From NCBI RefSeq assembly GCF_003449035.1, contig NZ_QRGB01000001.1, positions 434,001 to 498,000 of the forward strand: 64,000 nt of DNA, read 5' to 3'. Numbering within the stretch: the stretch's first letter is position 1; every line of letters begins with the position of its first letter. Origin of the DNA: Pedobacter indicus. GTDB lineage: Bacteria; Bacteroidota; Bacteroidia; Sphingobacteriales; Sphingobacteriaceae. The position numbers were made by a program, and so were the translations under genes. Below are positions 51,651 through 61,720 of the stretch, in pieces. The notes beneath the pieces are model-generated. The model did no database searches, was not told the origin of the DNA, and saw nothing but the letters and a program-made list of their open reading frames with translations.

Positions 51651-52076
51651 ATGTCAGGCATTAACAAAGTTATTCTAGTAGGGCATTTAGGAAAGGACCC
51701 CGATATACGTCACTTGGACAATAACGTAACTGTAGCAAGTTTTCCTTTGGCCACATCCGAGACTTATAATAAAGACGGGAAGCGAATGGAACAAACCGAA
51801 TGGCATAATATAGTCATGTGGCGAGGGCTAGCCGAAATTGCGGAGAAATTTCTTCATAAAGGAAAGTTAGTCTATATCGAAGGAAAAATTCGAAGCAGAT
51901 CTTATGAAGATAAGGAAAACATAAAGCGCTATACGACCGAGATTGTAGCGGATAGCTTCACTATGCTTGGAAGAAAAAGCGATTTTGAGGCACCGACTGA
52001 CAATAGAAACAACGAAAATGAAACCTCGGTTGACTTCAAAGAAAATCAAAATGAGGATGATGATCTACCTTTTTAA
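51651..52076 (+). CDS. ssb: Single-stranded DNA-binding protein
   Basis: A 141-residue SSB. The OB-fold (about 1-110) shows SGINKVILVGHLGKDPDIRH, TEWHNIVMWRGLAEIAEKFL and YTTEIVADSFTMLG. The tail is short and acidic and ends DDDLPF, the partner-binding tip. It protects single strands in replication and repair. It forms an operon with mutY; in many Bacteroidota gldD follows ssb, but here aspS follows on the other strand. Confidence 0.95.
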   Translation: MSGINKVILVGHLGKDPDIRHLDNNVTVASFPLATSETYNKDGKRMEQTEWHNIVMWRGLAEIAEKFLHKGKLVYIEGKIRSRSYEDKENIKRYTTEIVADSFTMLGRKSDFEAPTDNRNNENETSVDFKENQNEDDDLPF

Positions 52077-52090
52077 GGAGATCTCCTTCG

Positions 52091-52124
52091 CGTATTATGC
52101 ATAAATACGATTATGCATAATACG
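52091..52124. terminator. Hairpin between ssb and aspS
   Basis: A perfect 14-bp stem (52091-52104 with 52111-52124, loop atacga) lies between the convergent ends of ssb (52076) and aspS (52136). It is AT-rich, and the plus-strand tail gtcttttcgcttt has T-runs, so it likely terminates ssb and perhaps aspS. Confidence 0.65.
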
Positions 52125-52135
52125 GTCTTTTCGCT

Positions 52136-53878
52136 TTACTTCAAATTTATTTGAAGTTCATTTAGCTGTTGTTGGGTGATGGGCGACGGAGAGTCAATCA
52201 TAACATCTCTTCCTGCATTATTCTTTGGAAAAGCAAGAACATCCCGAATCGAATCCAAACCTGCAAAAATCGAAACCAGTCGATCGAACCCAAGTGCTAT
52301 TCCTCCGTGAGGCGGCGCGCCATACGTAAAAGCATCCATCAAGAAACCGAATTGCGCTTTAGCCTCATCAGCAGAGAACCCTAGCAACTCGAACATCTTC
52401 GACTGGCTCTTCTGATCGTGTATACGAATCGATCCACCGCCGACTTCGATTCCATTGATTACAATATCATATGCATTAGCGCGAACACTTAATGGATCGC
52501 TGTCCAACTTGCTCAAGTCTTCAGGTTTCGGAGCCGTAAAAGGGTGATGCATCGCGTGATGCCTGTTAGTTTCTTCATCCCACTCTAGCAGAGGGAAATT
52601 AACAACCCAAAGTGGCGAATACGTTCCTTTATTTCTCAACCCCAGAAGCCTTGCCATTTCCAACCGTAACTCAGACAATTGTTTCCGCGTTTTATCAGCC
52701 GGTCCTGCCATCAAAAGCATGAGGTCGCCCGGCTTTGCAGCCATTTTTTCTGCAATGGCTCGTAATTGCTCTACGGTATAAAATTTATCAACGGATGATT
52801 TTAAAGTACCATCAACATTATAGCGTATATAAACTAAGCCACTTGCTCCAATTTGAGGTTTTCTGACAAAATCAATCAATGCATCTACTTGCTTTCTGGT
52901 ATACGAAACACAGTCTTCCGCATTAATACCCACAACCAACTCTGCTGAGTTAAAAACCTGAAAATCTGATACCTTCGCTACATCATTTAGTTCAACAAAC
53001 TTCATATCAAAGCGAATATCCGGCTTATCAGAACCATACAACCGCATCGCATCGGCATATTCCATTCGTGGAAAATCTCCTAATACAACACCTTTAACGG
53101 TTTTGAATAAATGCTTAATCAACCCCTCAAAAATATTTAAGATATCTTCTTGCTCAACAAAGGTTAGTTCACAATCGATCTGAGTAAACTCCGGCTGACG
53201 ATCAGCTCTCAAGTCCTCATCTCTAAAACACTTAACAATTTGGAAGTAACGATCAAAACCCGAAACCATCAGTAACTGTTTAAATGTTTGTGGAGATTGG
53301 GGGAGTGCATAAAACTCACCCGGATTCATCCGACTCGGCACTACAAAGTCTCGTGCCCCTTCGGGCGTCGATTTAATCAGTACAGGAGTTTCAATTTCAA
53401 GAAACTGCTCTGCATCCAGGTATTTTCTTATTTCTTGTGCTATTTGATGTCGGAGAATAATATTCTCACGTATTGGATTTCTACGGAGATCCAAATAGCG
53501 ATACTTCATTCGCAACTCCTCTCCTCCGTCAGTTTCATCCTCTATGAGAAATGGAGGAAGTTTGGCTTCATTCAATATTTCAAGCTGCGAGACTTTTATT
53601 TCTATTTCCCCCGTGGGGATCTTCAAGTTTTTACTTGCTCTCTCGATAACCATTCCCGTTACACGAATTACAAACTCCCTTCCCAATTCCCTAGCTTTCG
53701 CGCGCAGTTCAGGGTCATCTTCTGAATTGAACGTCAATTGTGTGATCCCAAAACGATCACGCATATCTACAAAAGTCATCCCTCCCAAATCGCGTGACTT
53801 TTGTACCCATCCACAAAGTTTTACTTCTTGTCCTAAATCTGCGGTGGTTAGCTCGCCACAAGTATGAGTTCTCAGCAT
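52136..53878 (-). CDS. aspS: Aspartyl-tRNA synthetase
   Basis: A 580-residue class II synthetase of the bacterial type. The anticodon-binding OB domain starts with [20 protein letters not shown]; catalytic motif 2 is [20 protein letters not shown], a GAD insertion domain lies in between, and motif 3 is [15 protein letters not shown]. It charges tRNA-Asp. Whether it discriminates against tRNA-Asn cannot be told from this. It is downstream of dxs by 31 bases on the same strand. Confidence 0.96.
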   Translation of the reverse strand: MLRTHTCGELTTADLGQEVKLCGWVQKSRDLGGMTFVDMRDRFGITQLTFNSEDDPELRAKARELGREFVIRVTGMVIERASKNLKIPTGEIEIKVSQLEILNEAKLPPFLIEDETDGGEELRMKYRYLDLRRNPIRENIILRHQIAQEIRKYLDAEQFLEIETPVLIKSTPEGARDFVVPSRMNPGEFYALPQSPQTFKQLLMVSGFDRYFQIVKCFRDEDLRADRQPEFTQIDCELTFVEQEDILNIFEGLIKHLFKTVKGVVLGDFPRMEYADAMRLYGSDKPDIRFDMKFVELNDVAKVSDFQVFNSAELVVGINAEDCVSYTRKQVDALIDFVRKPQIGASGLVYIRYNVDGTLKSSVDKFYTVEQLRAIAEKMAAKPGDLMLLMAGPADKTRKQLSELRLEMARLLGLRNKGTYSPLWVVNFPLLEWDEETNRHHAMHHPFTAPKPEDLSKLDSDPLSVRANAYDIVINGIEVGGGSIRIHDQKSQSKMFELLGFSADEAKAQFGFLMDAFTYGAPPHGGIALGFDRLVSIFAGLDSIRDVLAFPKNNAGRDVMIDSPSPITQQQLNELQINLK

Positions 53879-53909
53879 ATGTTGTATTCTATCTTAATTC
53901 GTTTGATTT

Positions 53910-55838
53910 TTAGCCTGCCAGCGTATCTGTTATTCTACTAATAGCCAGACTTTTGGTTTCTTTCACAATCGATTTTGCATCATATCCACACTCACTCCAA
54001 AGCTCTTCTTGTTCCCCATGCTCGACAACCCTATCAGGAATCCCCAAACGGACTACCTGCGCAAAATAGCTTTTGTCCGCCATATATTCTAGCACCGCAC
54101 TTCCCATCCCGCCTTCGATAACGCCGTCCTCAATCGTAATGACCTTTTTATACTTTTTAAATACTTCGTCCAACAACTCATGATCAAGCGGTTTAACAAA
54201 ACGCATATCATAATGAGCGGGATAAATGCCTTCCTCATTTAATAATAAGCGTGCTTTGCTTGCTTCATTGCCAATATGTCCAATAGAAAGAATTGCTACA
54301 TCTTCTCCATCACATATCTTTCTACCTTTTCCGACCGCAATGGCTTGCATGGGCTGTTGCCAATCCGTCATCACTCCCTGTCCACGTGGATATCGTATTA
54401 CAAATGGCCCCATATCCTCCAACTGAGCAGTATACATCAAGTTTCTTAACTCCTCTTCGTTCATTGGTGCCGATACGATCATATTTGGAACACAGCGCAT
54501 ATAAGCGAGATCATAAGCCCCATGATGAGTAGCTCCATCTGCACCTGCAATTCCAGCTCTGTCGAGACAGAAAACGACGTTCAGTTTTTGAAGCGCTACG
54601 TCATGAATCACTTGATCATAAGCACGTTGCATGAAACTCGAATAGATATTACAAAAAGGTACCATTCCTTGAGTTGCTAAACCGGCCGAGAAAGTTACAG
54701 CGTGCTGCTCCGCAATCCCAACATCAAAGGCACGATCCGGCATGGCCTTCATCATAATATTCATCGAAGATCCAGATGGCATAGCTGGTGTAATGCCCAT
54801 GATCTTGTCATTTTTTTCCGCCAACTCAACAATCGTGTGTCCGAAAACATCTTGATATTTTGGAGGAACAGGTTTAGCGTTTACCGATTTCTTAATTTCC
54901 CCTGTAATCTTATCGAATAAGCCGGGTGCATGCCACTTGGTCTGATCCTTCTCTGCCATCGCAAAACCTTTACCTTTAACAGTAATACAATGCAGAAGCT
55001 TAGGCCCCGGAATATCTTTTAGATCTTCCAACGTTTTGACTAAACGCTTAACATCGTGCCCATCGACCGGGCCAAAATATCTAAATTTGAGAGCCTCAAA
55101 AAGATTGCTATTCTTTAGCAATGTTCCTTTTATACTCTTTTCAATTTTTTTAACAATCCCTAATGCATCTGGACCTAACTCAGAAATCTTGCCGAGCACA
55201 AAACCTATATCATCACGGAAACGATTATATGACTTCGAAGTTGAAATGCTAGTCAGATACTCTTTTAAGGCACCCACGTTCGGGTCTATAGACATGCAGT
55301 TGTCATTTAATATAACCAACAGATTTGTATTGGCGATACCGGCATGATTCAAGGCCTCGAAAGCCAAACCAGCCGTCATCGCACCGTCACCGATTACGGC
55401 CACATGTTGGCGATCCGTTTCACCCTTATAAGCTGACGCAACAGCCATTCCCAATGCCGCAGAAATAGAAGTTGAAGAATGTCCGACCCCAAAAGTGTCA
55501 TACTCACTCTCACTACGTTTAGGAAACCCACTCAATCCGTTGTGTCGCCTATTCGTATGAAAAAGCTCACGTCGGCCGGTGAGGATCTTGTGACCATATG
55601 CTTGATGTCCGACATCCCAGACCAATTGGTCATAGGGCGTATTTAAAACATAATGTAAGGCTACTGTTAACTCAACCACACCCAAACTCGCACCAAAATG
55701 CCCTCCATATACCGAAACAACATCGATAATATACTGGCGCAACTCCTTACTAAGCTGTTCCAGATCAGACTCTTTTAGCTTTTTCAGGTCGGCGGGTGTC
55801 GTTATGTTCTTGAGTAACTCTCCCGGTTCAAAATCCAT
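53910..55838 (-). CDS. dxs: 1-deoxy-D-xylulose-5-phosphate synthase
   Basis: A 642-residue DXS, the first enzyme of the MEP isoprenoid pathway (pyruvate plus glyceraldehyde-3-phosphate). The ATG at 55838 (MDFEPGELLKNI) is preferred over a TTG two codons upstream. Thiamine-diphosphate motif: GDGAMTAGLAFEALNHAG...NDN. Other family parts are HQAYGHKILTGR, DVGIAEQHAVTFSAGLA and FCLDRAGIAGADGATHHGAY. It may share a transcript with aspS. Its start is divergent from scpA. Confidence 0.96.
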   Translation of the reverse strand: MDFEPGELLKNITTPADLKKLKESDLEQLSKELRQYIIDVVSVYGGHFGASLGVVELTVALHYVLNTPYDQLVWDVGHQAYGHKILTGRRELFHTNRRHNGLSGFPKRSESEYDTFGVGHSSTSISAALGMAVASAYKGETDRQHVAVIGDGAMTAGLAFEALNHAGIANTNLLVILNDNCMSIDPNVGALKEYLTSISTSKSYNRFRDDIGFVLGKISELGPDALGIVKKIEKSIKGTLLKNSNLFEALKFRYFGPVDGHDVKRLVKTLEDLKDIPGPKLLHCITVKGKGFAMAEKDQTKWHAPGLFDKITGEIKKSVNAKPVPPKYQDVFGHTIVELAEKNDKIMGITPAMPSGSSMNIMMKAMPDRAFDVGIAEQHAVTFSAGLATQGMVPFCNIYSSFMQRAYDQVIHDVALQKLNVVFCLDRAGIAGADGATHHGAYDLAYMRCVPNMIVSAPMNEEELRNLMYTAQLEDMGPFVIRYPRGQGVMTDWQQPMQAIAVGKGRKICDGEDVAILSIGHIGNEASKARLLLNEEGIYPAHYDMRFVKPLDHELLDEVFKKYKKVITIEDGVIEGGMGSAVLEYMADKSYFAQVVRLGIPDRVVEHGEQEELWSECGYDAKSIVKETKSLAISRITDTLAG

Positions 55839-55970
55839 ATTCAAAACTTCTTACAAAACTTTTACAAATTAAGTCATAATATTTATAACATCCTAAGCCA
55901 AGACATTCCAGAAAAAAACCTATTGGCTTACTGAGTAGTTGGACCTGGTTCAAGACTAATATAAGTTTTT

Positions 55971-55978
55971 TACATTTG
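55971..55978 (+). promoter_or_regulatory. -7 promoter box of scpA
   Basis: TACATTTG matches TAnnTTTG and lies 28 bases before the scpA start codon at 56007. No obvious TTTG stands at -33. Confidence 0.4.
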
Positions 55979-56006
55979 TACTTGAAACGACAGACAAAGA
56001 CGCCAA

Positions 56007-56744
56007 ATGGATCAACCACACTTCGAAATAAACCTCCCACAGTTTGAAGGCCCATTTGATTTACTTTTATTCTTTATAGAACGCGATGAGCTGAATATAC
56101 ACGACGTGCCTATCGCAAAGATAACACAAGATTTTCTGAATTACATTCAACAGATGACGGCTTTAAATGTCGAAATAGCAAGCGAGTTTATCCTCGTCGC
56201 CGCTACATTAATGCGCATCAAAGCACGGACATTACTACCAAGCACTCAAGATTCAGAAGGAGAGGAGGTAGACCCAAAGGAAGACCTTATACAAAAACTG
56301 ATCATATACAAGCAATTCAAAAATATTTGTGAAGAACTACGTGTTTTAGAGGAAAAGCGTAGCCATCGGGAAAAGCGCAAATACATATACCAGGATCTCG
56401 ACCGTGCAGCTGAAAGCAACGACTACCAGGAAGAGCTCCAGTCGTTTGATCTATACAAATTAATGCGCGTATACGATCGGCTGCTAAAAAACCACGCTAG
56501 CCGCACACAAGAAGTAAAACATCAAGTCGTCCAATACCCCTATACGATCGAAGCTCAAAAAAAAGCAATAACAGACCTTCTCTCGATCAATGAAAAGCTC
56601 GACTTTCAGTCCTTATTAAAAAATTCAGACAATAAGGTTCATTTTGTATATAACTTCCTGGCGATCTTAGAAATGCTCCAACAGCAACTTATCGATATAC
56701 AAGTTAAAAGTGGTTATAACAATTTTCAGGTAAGCGCGAGGTAA
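56007..56744 (+). CDS. scpA: Segregation and condensation protein A
   Basis: A 245-residue ScpA (kleisin) that joins Smc and ScpB in chromosome condensation. The family opening FEGPFDLLLFFIERDELNIH followed by DVPIAKITQDFLNYI is intact, as are EIASEFILVAATLMRIKART and the C-terminal winged-helix segment with LLKNSDNKVHFVYNFLAILE. It is a single plus-strand gene; scpB is not next to it. Its 3' end is only six bases from the convergent aldolase gene. Confidence 0.95.
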   Translation: MDQPHFEINLPQFEGPFDLLLFFIERDELNIHDVPIAKITQDFLNYIQQMTALNVEIASEFILVAATLMRIKARTLLPSTQDSEGEEVDPKEDLIQKLIIYKQFKNICEELRVLEEKRSHREKRKYIYQDLDRAAESNDYQEELQSFDLYKLMRVYDRLLKNHASRTQEVKHQVVQYPYTIEAQKKAITDLLSINEKLDFQSLLKNSDNKVHFVYNFLAILEMLQQQLIDIQVKSGYNNFQVSAR

Positions 56745-56750
56745 GCTACG

Positions 56751-57821
56751 TTAAAATGATTCTCTGTCATTTTCCAAGAAAGCTTTCACGAAATCATCAT
56801 CATTCAAATGTGGATAATCTTTATAAACGCGATCAATCTCTTCCATCTGACCTGGGGATAACTCCTCATTCGGATTAAGGCACCACCTACCTTCTAACAA
56901 ACCTTGTCTTCTTAAAACTTCGTGGATACCAGGTATACATCCATGGAAATGATTTGCCGGATCAAACAAGGCTGCATTCGTGTCGGTAATTTCAATTCCC
57001 CGTTTCTGCAATTCTTCGTATTGATCAACTGTCTTATTAACCTTAAAAGCTTTAATCTCTGCTAGAAGATCCACTGCTTTTTTAGTCCAAACCGCCCAAT
57101 GACCCAACATTCCACCAACAAAACTCTTTTCATAAGGCTTCCCTTCAACGGTGAACCGGTAAGTCGCCAAAAGGTCAGAAACTATATTATCGTCGTTGCC
57201 GGTATACATCGCTATTTCATCTCTCCTGGAACTATTACTAACAGCACGCATGACATCAAAAGTTTGATATCTATTGAATGGCGCAGCCTTAATAGCCTTT
57301 ACATTCTCAATTTCAGCAAATTTGGACCAGAAATCATAGCTGAATATCCGTCCGCCTACCGATGGTTGAAGGTAAAAGCCAAATAAAGGTATAACTTTCG
57401 CAACTTCGCGGGTTCTCTCCAGAATTTCCTCTTCTGACCAACCCTGCAATCCACCCATGCTGAGCAAACCCATATCATACCCATACTTTAGAGCTAATTC
57501 AGCTTCCTGAACAGCTTGCGGAATTGGGCCACATATTCCGGCTACTTTTAGAAAGGGTCGCTCAATAGTTGCTTTATCGATCTCATCAGCCACTACACGA
57601 ATGACAGTCTCGAATAAATTAACCTCCGGATCCCTTATTTCAAACTGCGTCGAATGTACAGCCACGGCCATACCGCCTATTCCAGTAGATACGTAATAAC
57701 GAGCTAAACGTCTCTGACGCTTTTCATCGAATTGACGCTCCTCAGTGAGAGCCAAAGGAATTGCTGGTATAACTGTACCTTCCTTTAAAAGTGTTTCTTG
57801 TTCTTTACTTAATGTTTTCAT
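56751..57821 (-). CDS. DapA/NanA-family (dihydrodipicolinate synthase family) aldolase
   Basis: A 356-residue class I aldolase-fold protein, longer than true DapA (about 295). The Schiff-base Lys is K178 in VKAIKAAPFNRYQ, and the Tyr of the proton relay is Y150 in FGFYLQPSVGGR. The GTTGE loop of DapA is replaced by VHSTQFE, so it is not a lysine-pathway DapA. Probable substrates are 2-keto acids or sugar acids. A C-terminal extension of about 60 residues with CIPGIHEVLRRQGL is typical of a Bacteroidota subgroup. It is the third gene of an operon with the SDR-family and Nramp-fold genes (one-base overlap with the former). Confidence 0.85.
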   Translation of the reverse strand: MKTLSKEQETLLKEGTVIPAIPLALTEERQFDEKRQRRLARYYVSTGIGGMAVAVHSTQFEIRDPEVNLFETVIRVVADEIDKATIERPFLKVAGICGPIPQAVQEAELALKYGYDMGLLSMGGLQGWSEEEILERTREVAKVIPLFGFYLQPSVGGRIFSYDFWSKFAEIENVKAIKAAPFNRYQTFDVMRAVSNSSRRDEIAMYTGNDDNIVSDLLATYRFTVEGKPYEKSFVGGMLGHWAVWTKKAVDLLAEIKAFKVNKTVDQYEELQKRGIEITDTNAALFDPANHFHGCIPGIHEVLRRQGLLEGRWCLNPNEELSPGQMEEIDRVYKDYPHLNDDDFVKAFLENDRESF

Positions 57822-58834
57822 TAGAATTTACCCTCCCTTTCTTGAAAATGAGTCGCTTTATTAAAAAGATCCCCTCCTTCTTTTAGCCAAGTAGCTGTAA
57901 TGTCGATTATTTCCCTGATAGAGACTTTAGGATAACCAAATAGCCGATGACACTCTGATGCATTACTGAGCAGCGCAGTCTCCTGCACCTCGTTGACAAA
58001 TTTAGGTTCTTTATCAAACGCAACACCGAACTGTTCTGCAAGCCATTTAACGGATAGGGTCTCCGGCCCTGTAACATTCAGTACCTTCGCTGGCGATTCA
58101 CAATGAAGTAACGCACGAATAGCTATTTCATTTGCATCTCCCTGCCAAATTACATTTACGTTACCCGTGCTTAAATCAATTGCTTTTCCTTCTAGTACGG
58201 CCTTTGCAACTTCCATGACCACACCGTAACGAAGATCAACGGCATAATTTAAACGGTATATTAATATTGGCGTATTATTCTTTTTTGAGAAATGCTGAAA
58301 AATACGCTCTCTACCCAAACATGATTGCCCATACTCACCAACAGGCGACGGAGCGACCTCTTCAGACAAGCCACCGCTATTTGCCGGCGAAAACGGATAG
58401 ACATTTCCACTCGAAAATGCGACGATTTTCGAGTCTTTGAAATGTTCAGCAACACGGCCAGGCAAATATGCATTCATTGCCCAGGTAAATGGTTCATTCC
58501 CGTGAGAGCCAAACTTATGTCCCGCTAAATAAATGATATTTTCCACTTTAGGCAAAGCTGCTAGATCATCCTCATTTAACAAATCGGCAGCAATAGTCTC
58601 CACACCGTCACGTTCAAGGCTTTCTCGGAGCTCCGGATCAGAAAAACGTGATACCCCAATCACTCTTTTTGAGATTCCCGTATCCGCCAACGCTCTTTTT
58701 ATCAATCTTGCCATACTTGGCCCCATCTTCCCGCCAATACCCAACAGCATAATATCACCATCTACCTTGGCAAGATCATCCAGCAACTCCGGAGAAGGTT
58801 TTAATAGCTCATACTCTAGTGCATCTAAATTCAT
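57821..58834 (-). CDS. NAD-dependent epimerase/dehydratase (SDR) family protein with Cys in place of the catalytic Lys
   Basis: A 337-residue extended-SDR protein. The dinucleotide loop reads LLGIGGKMGPSMARL (GxGGxxG), followed by AGHKFGSHGN, VAFSSGNVYPFSP and EYGQSCLGRERIF. The active-site YxxxK is Y168 and C172, so the catalytic lysine is missing. It may still bind NAD(P) but use other chemistry or act as a non-enzymatic sensor. It lies between the Nramp-fold transporter and the aldolase, overlapping the latter by one base, so all three are cotranscribed. The substrate is unknown. Confidence 0.85.
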   Translation of the reverse strand: MNLDALEYELLKPSPELLDDLAKVDGDIMLLGIGGKMGPSMARLIKRALADTGISKRVIGVSRFSDPELRESLERDGVETIAADLLNEDDLAALPKVENIIYLAGHKFGSHGNEPFTWAMNAYLPGRVAEHFKDSKIVAFSSGNVYPFSPANSGGLSEEVAPSPVGEYGQSCLGRERIFQHFSKKNNTPILIYRLNYAVDLRYGVVMEVAKAVLEGKAIDLSTGNVNVIWQGDANEIAIRALLHCESPAKVLNVTGPETLSVKWLAEQFGVAFDKEPKFVNEVQETALLSNASECHRLFGYPKVSIREIIDITATWLKEGGDLFNKATHFQEREGKF

Positions 58835-58871
58835 ATCGTAACATTTATATTTTAAAAAATCATACCCGTTT

Positions 58872-60113
58872 TTACTTTAAAAACATATCGTATACATTGT
58901 AAATTGCCAAGGCTAGTAAAACAACCAATCCTAGACCACCTATAATCTTAGAAAAACCCTTGTTGACATAGATTCCCATAATATCCTTTCGGTTTGCAAT
59001 CGAAAACATAGCCACTCCGATAAAAGGCACCAAAAAGATAGTAATGCTTTGCGCGAAAACAATCAATTCCAGCGGGAGTTTCCCAAACAAAATAGCGATA
59101 AGAGACCCACAAACCATGACCAATCCAATCAATACTCGCGTGATCGGGGAATCTAGTTTACTCCCATAACCCAATGCATCGCTCAACAGTGTGCCTCCAA
59201 GTGTGGCATTACCGACGAGAGATGAAAATGAAGCACCGAACAGTCCCACTAAAAACATATCAGAAGCGTAAACTCCAAAAAGTGGTTCTAGAGCCTTAGC
59301 CATATCGGAAGCACTGGTCACCGAGATCCCTTGTGGATTTAGAACAGCTGCTGCACAAATCAACACGACGGCACTCATAATACCTAGAATAATAATACCG
59401 GTTAGACTACCGCTGCCCCCCTTTTTATGTTGACCGTCTTCACCAACATCAATAATCCCTTTCCGCTTTCTTTCCTGAACCAGATAAGCTTGATAAAACG
59501 CACCCGTTATAGAAAAACACGAGGCAATAAATGCGATGACCAGACCTTCTGACCCCAACGGTATGGAAGGGGCAAAACCTTGAACAATGCCTGCAATATC
59601 AGGTTTAGCGAAAAACAACGTTGTAACAAAGGAAAACAACATAATACTCACCAGAAGAATCATCAGCTTTTCAAGAATTCCATAAAATTTCCGGAAGAAC
59701 AGAAGAAATATACCGATCAAATTAAAAACGACAATCCAAGTAACTGTTGATGTGGCACTGGCTTCCGCTACTGCAATCCCAACGCCGACAGAGTTACCCG
59801 CCTGAAATGAGGTAGCAACGAGGAATATACCTATACCGATAATAACAGCGGCAGCTTTGCTCCATTTCTCACGTATGATTGTTAAAAGGGAGCGGCTATC
59901 GGCTAAACCGATCCTTTCTCCGATATTAGTAAATACCGCCATAAAGAGAATAGCAACCGCGACTATCCATAGTAAAGAATAACCATACACTGCTCCTAGC
60001 TTCGTTGTTATTGTTATTTTACTAGGTCCGAATACCAACGCCGCAGTAATAATACCTGGCCCTAATGACAGCAGCCATTTGATAAGTGGGTTTTTTGTTT
60101 TTGGTTTATTCAT
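58872..60113 (-). CDS. Nramp-fold transporter lacking canonical metal-binding motifs
   Basis: A 413-residue, about 11-segment membrane protein. The overall pattern follows Nramp (SLGPGIITAALVFGPSKITI in TM1, then GYSLLWIVAVAILF and IGERIG). In true Nramps, TM1 has DPGN and TM6 MPH, which bind Mn/Fe. Here the TM1 positions read GPSK (residues 29-32) and TM6 reads SITGAFYQAYL (201-211), so both sites are changed. It is likely to carry another substrate: Mg2+ as in Nramp-related Mg transporters, or an organic acid. The operon context with an aldolase and an SDR-family gene favours an organic substrate, but this is inference. It is the first gene of the operon. Confidence 0.85.
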   Translation of the reverse strand: MNKPKTKNPLIKWLLSLGPGIITAALVFGPSKITITTKLGAVYGYSLLWIVAVAILFMAVFTNIGERIGLADSRSLLTIIREKWSKAAAVIIGIGIFLVATSFQAGNSVGVGIAVAEASATSTVTWIVVFNLIGIFLLFFRKFYGILEKLMILLVSIMLFSFVTTLFFAKPDIAGIVQGFAPSIPLGSEGLVIAFIASCFSITGAFYQAYLVQERKRKGIIDVGEDGQHKKGGSGSLTGIIILGIMSAVVLICAAAVLNPQGISVTSASDMAKALEPLFGVYASDMFLVGLFGASFSSLVGNATLGGTLLSDALGYGSKLDSPITRVLIGLVMVCGSLIAILFGKLPLELIVFAQSITIFLVPFIGVAMFSIANRKDIMGIYVNKGFSKIIGGLGLVVLLALAIYNVYDMFLK

Positions 60114-60310
60114 AATCTATGTTTATTCACACATTTGCAGCCCCCAGTGAGCTTCATATCGTGTACGCACACGTAAAATCAGCAAAAAAAATACTAAACG
60201 CTGGTTTAGCATACTAAGTAACACTAAAATCCGCCGAATTGCAAATTATTTTACAATTTAACCGGTCTATGAAATTCGAAATATTTCCGACATTAAAACA
60301 TTCATTTTTA

Positions 60311-60318
60311 TATCTTTG
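60311..60318 (+). promoter_or_regulatory. -7 promoter box of glyA
   Basis: An exact TATCTTTG lies 27 bases before the ATG at 60346. No TTTG at -33. The same octamer occurs upstream of carB, holB and other genes of the window. Confidence 0.45.
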
Positions 60319-60345
60319 GCTTTTATCTGATTTTATTTAGAACAC

Positions 60346-61617
60346 ATGGAAAGAGATAATCTAATATTTGACCTGATCAATGAAGAATTGGAGAGGCAAG
60401 AAGAAGGTTTGGAATTAATCGCCTCAGAAAATTTTGTAAGCAAACAGGTTATGGAAGCTGCCGGGTCTGTATTGACCAATAAATATGCAGAAGGGCTTCC
60501 CGGAAAACGTTATTATGGAGGCTGCGAGGTAGTTGACGAGATTGAAACCATCGCCATCGACCGCGCCAAGCAACTATTTAACGCCGAGTGGGCCAACGTG
60601 CAACCTCACTCCGGAGCACAGGCAAATGCAGCCGTTTTTTTAGCAGTACTGAAACCGGGCGACAAAATATTAGGTTTTGACCTTTCTCATGGTGGACATT
60701 TAACTCACGGCTCGCCGGTAAACTCCTCTGGCAAACTTTACGAACCTCATTTCTATGGTGTCGAAAAAGAGACAGGAAGAATAGATTATAAAGCGTTGGA
60801 AGAAACCGCTCTTCGCGAAAAACCAAAATTGATTATTTGTGGTGCTTCTGCATACTCACGCGATTGGGATTACAAATTTATCCGCGAAGTAGCCGACAAG
60901 ATCGGAGCATTGGTATTAGCTGACATTTCCCACCCTGCCGGACTGATTGCCCGCGGACTTTTAAACGATCCTCTTCCTCATTGCCATATCGTAACAACAA
61001 CAACACATAAAACGCTTCGTGGACCGCGTGGAGGATTAATCTTATTGGGTAAAGATTTTGAAAATCCATTTGGTTTGAAAACACCTAAAGGAGAGATTCG
61101 GATGATGTCGTCCTTGCTAGATCTGGCTGTTTTCCCAGGTACACAAGGAGGCCCACTTGAACATACCATCGCTGCGAAAGCAATTGCTTTCGGCGAAGCT
61201 TTGAGTGACGAATACATGGATTATATCGTTCAGGTAAAGAAAAATGCAGAAGCAATGGCTCATGCCTTCATTGAGAAAGACTATCAAGTTATATCGGGTG
61301 GAACAGACAACCACTTGATGCTTATCGACCTGCGCAATAAGGATATAACAGGAAAAGTAGCCGAACGTGTTTTAGGTGAAGCAGGTATTACCATTAATAA
61401 AAACATGATCCCTTTTGATGACAAATCGGCCTTCATAACTTCTGGAATTCGTGTAGGAACAGCCGCAATTACTACCCGTGGACTTAAGGAAGCGGATATG
61501 AAAACAGTCGTGGACTTTATTGACGAAGCATTGGTGAGCCACGAAGACGAAGAAAAATTAGCCGACATCCATAATCAAGTCAATGAAATGATGGCACGTT
61601 TTCCTCTCTATAAATAA
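60346..61617 (+). CDS. glyA: Serine hydroxymethyltransferase
   Basis: A 423-residue PLP enzyme that interconverts serine and glycine and charges tetrahydrofolate with C1 units. The N-terminus ([20 protein letters not shown]) and [18 protein letters not shown] are standard; the PLP lysine is K222 in [29 protein letters not shown] holds the cofactor-binding Asp-His. The sequence is full length. It has its own promoter and an intrinsic terminator at 61684-61720. Confidence 0.97.
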   Translation: MERDNLIFDLINEELERQEEGLELIASENFVSKQVMEAAGSVLTNKYAEGLPGKRYYGGCEVVDEIETIAIDRAKQLFNAEWANVQPHSGAQANAAVFLAVLKPGDKILGFDLSHGGHLTHGSPVNSSGKLYEPHFYGVEKETGRIDYKALEETALREKPKLIICGASAYSRDWDYKFIREVADKIGALVLADISHPAGLIARGLLNDPLPHCHIVTTTTHKTLRGPRGGLILLGKDFENPFGLKTPKGEIRMMSSLLDLAVFPGTQGGPLEHTIAAKAIAFGEALSDEYMDYIVQVKKNAEAMAHAFIEKDYQVISGGTDNHLMLIDLRNKDITGKVAERVLGEAGITINKNMIPFDDKSAFITSGIRVGTAAITTRGLKEADMKTVVDFIDEALVSHEDEEKLADIHNQVNEMMARFPLYK

Positions 61618-61683
61618 GATTCGACCTTAAAATTAAAACGAGTAACATAACGAGCAAGGGAAACCGAGACGCAATTACTTTAG

Positions 61684-61720
61684 AAGCCAGTATCTCCATG
61701 CTGGCTTTTTTTCTTTTTGA
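61684..61720 (+). terminator. Rho-independent terminator of glyA
   Basis: A 7-bp stem (aagccag at 61684-61690 with ctggctt at 61701-61707) is followed by ttttttctttttg. It is 67 bases beyond the glyA stop codon. Confidence 0.8.

Noticed and set aside
53288-53725. 145-codon plus-strand open frame
   Set aside because: Antisense to aspS; low-complexity composition and no recognisable features.
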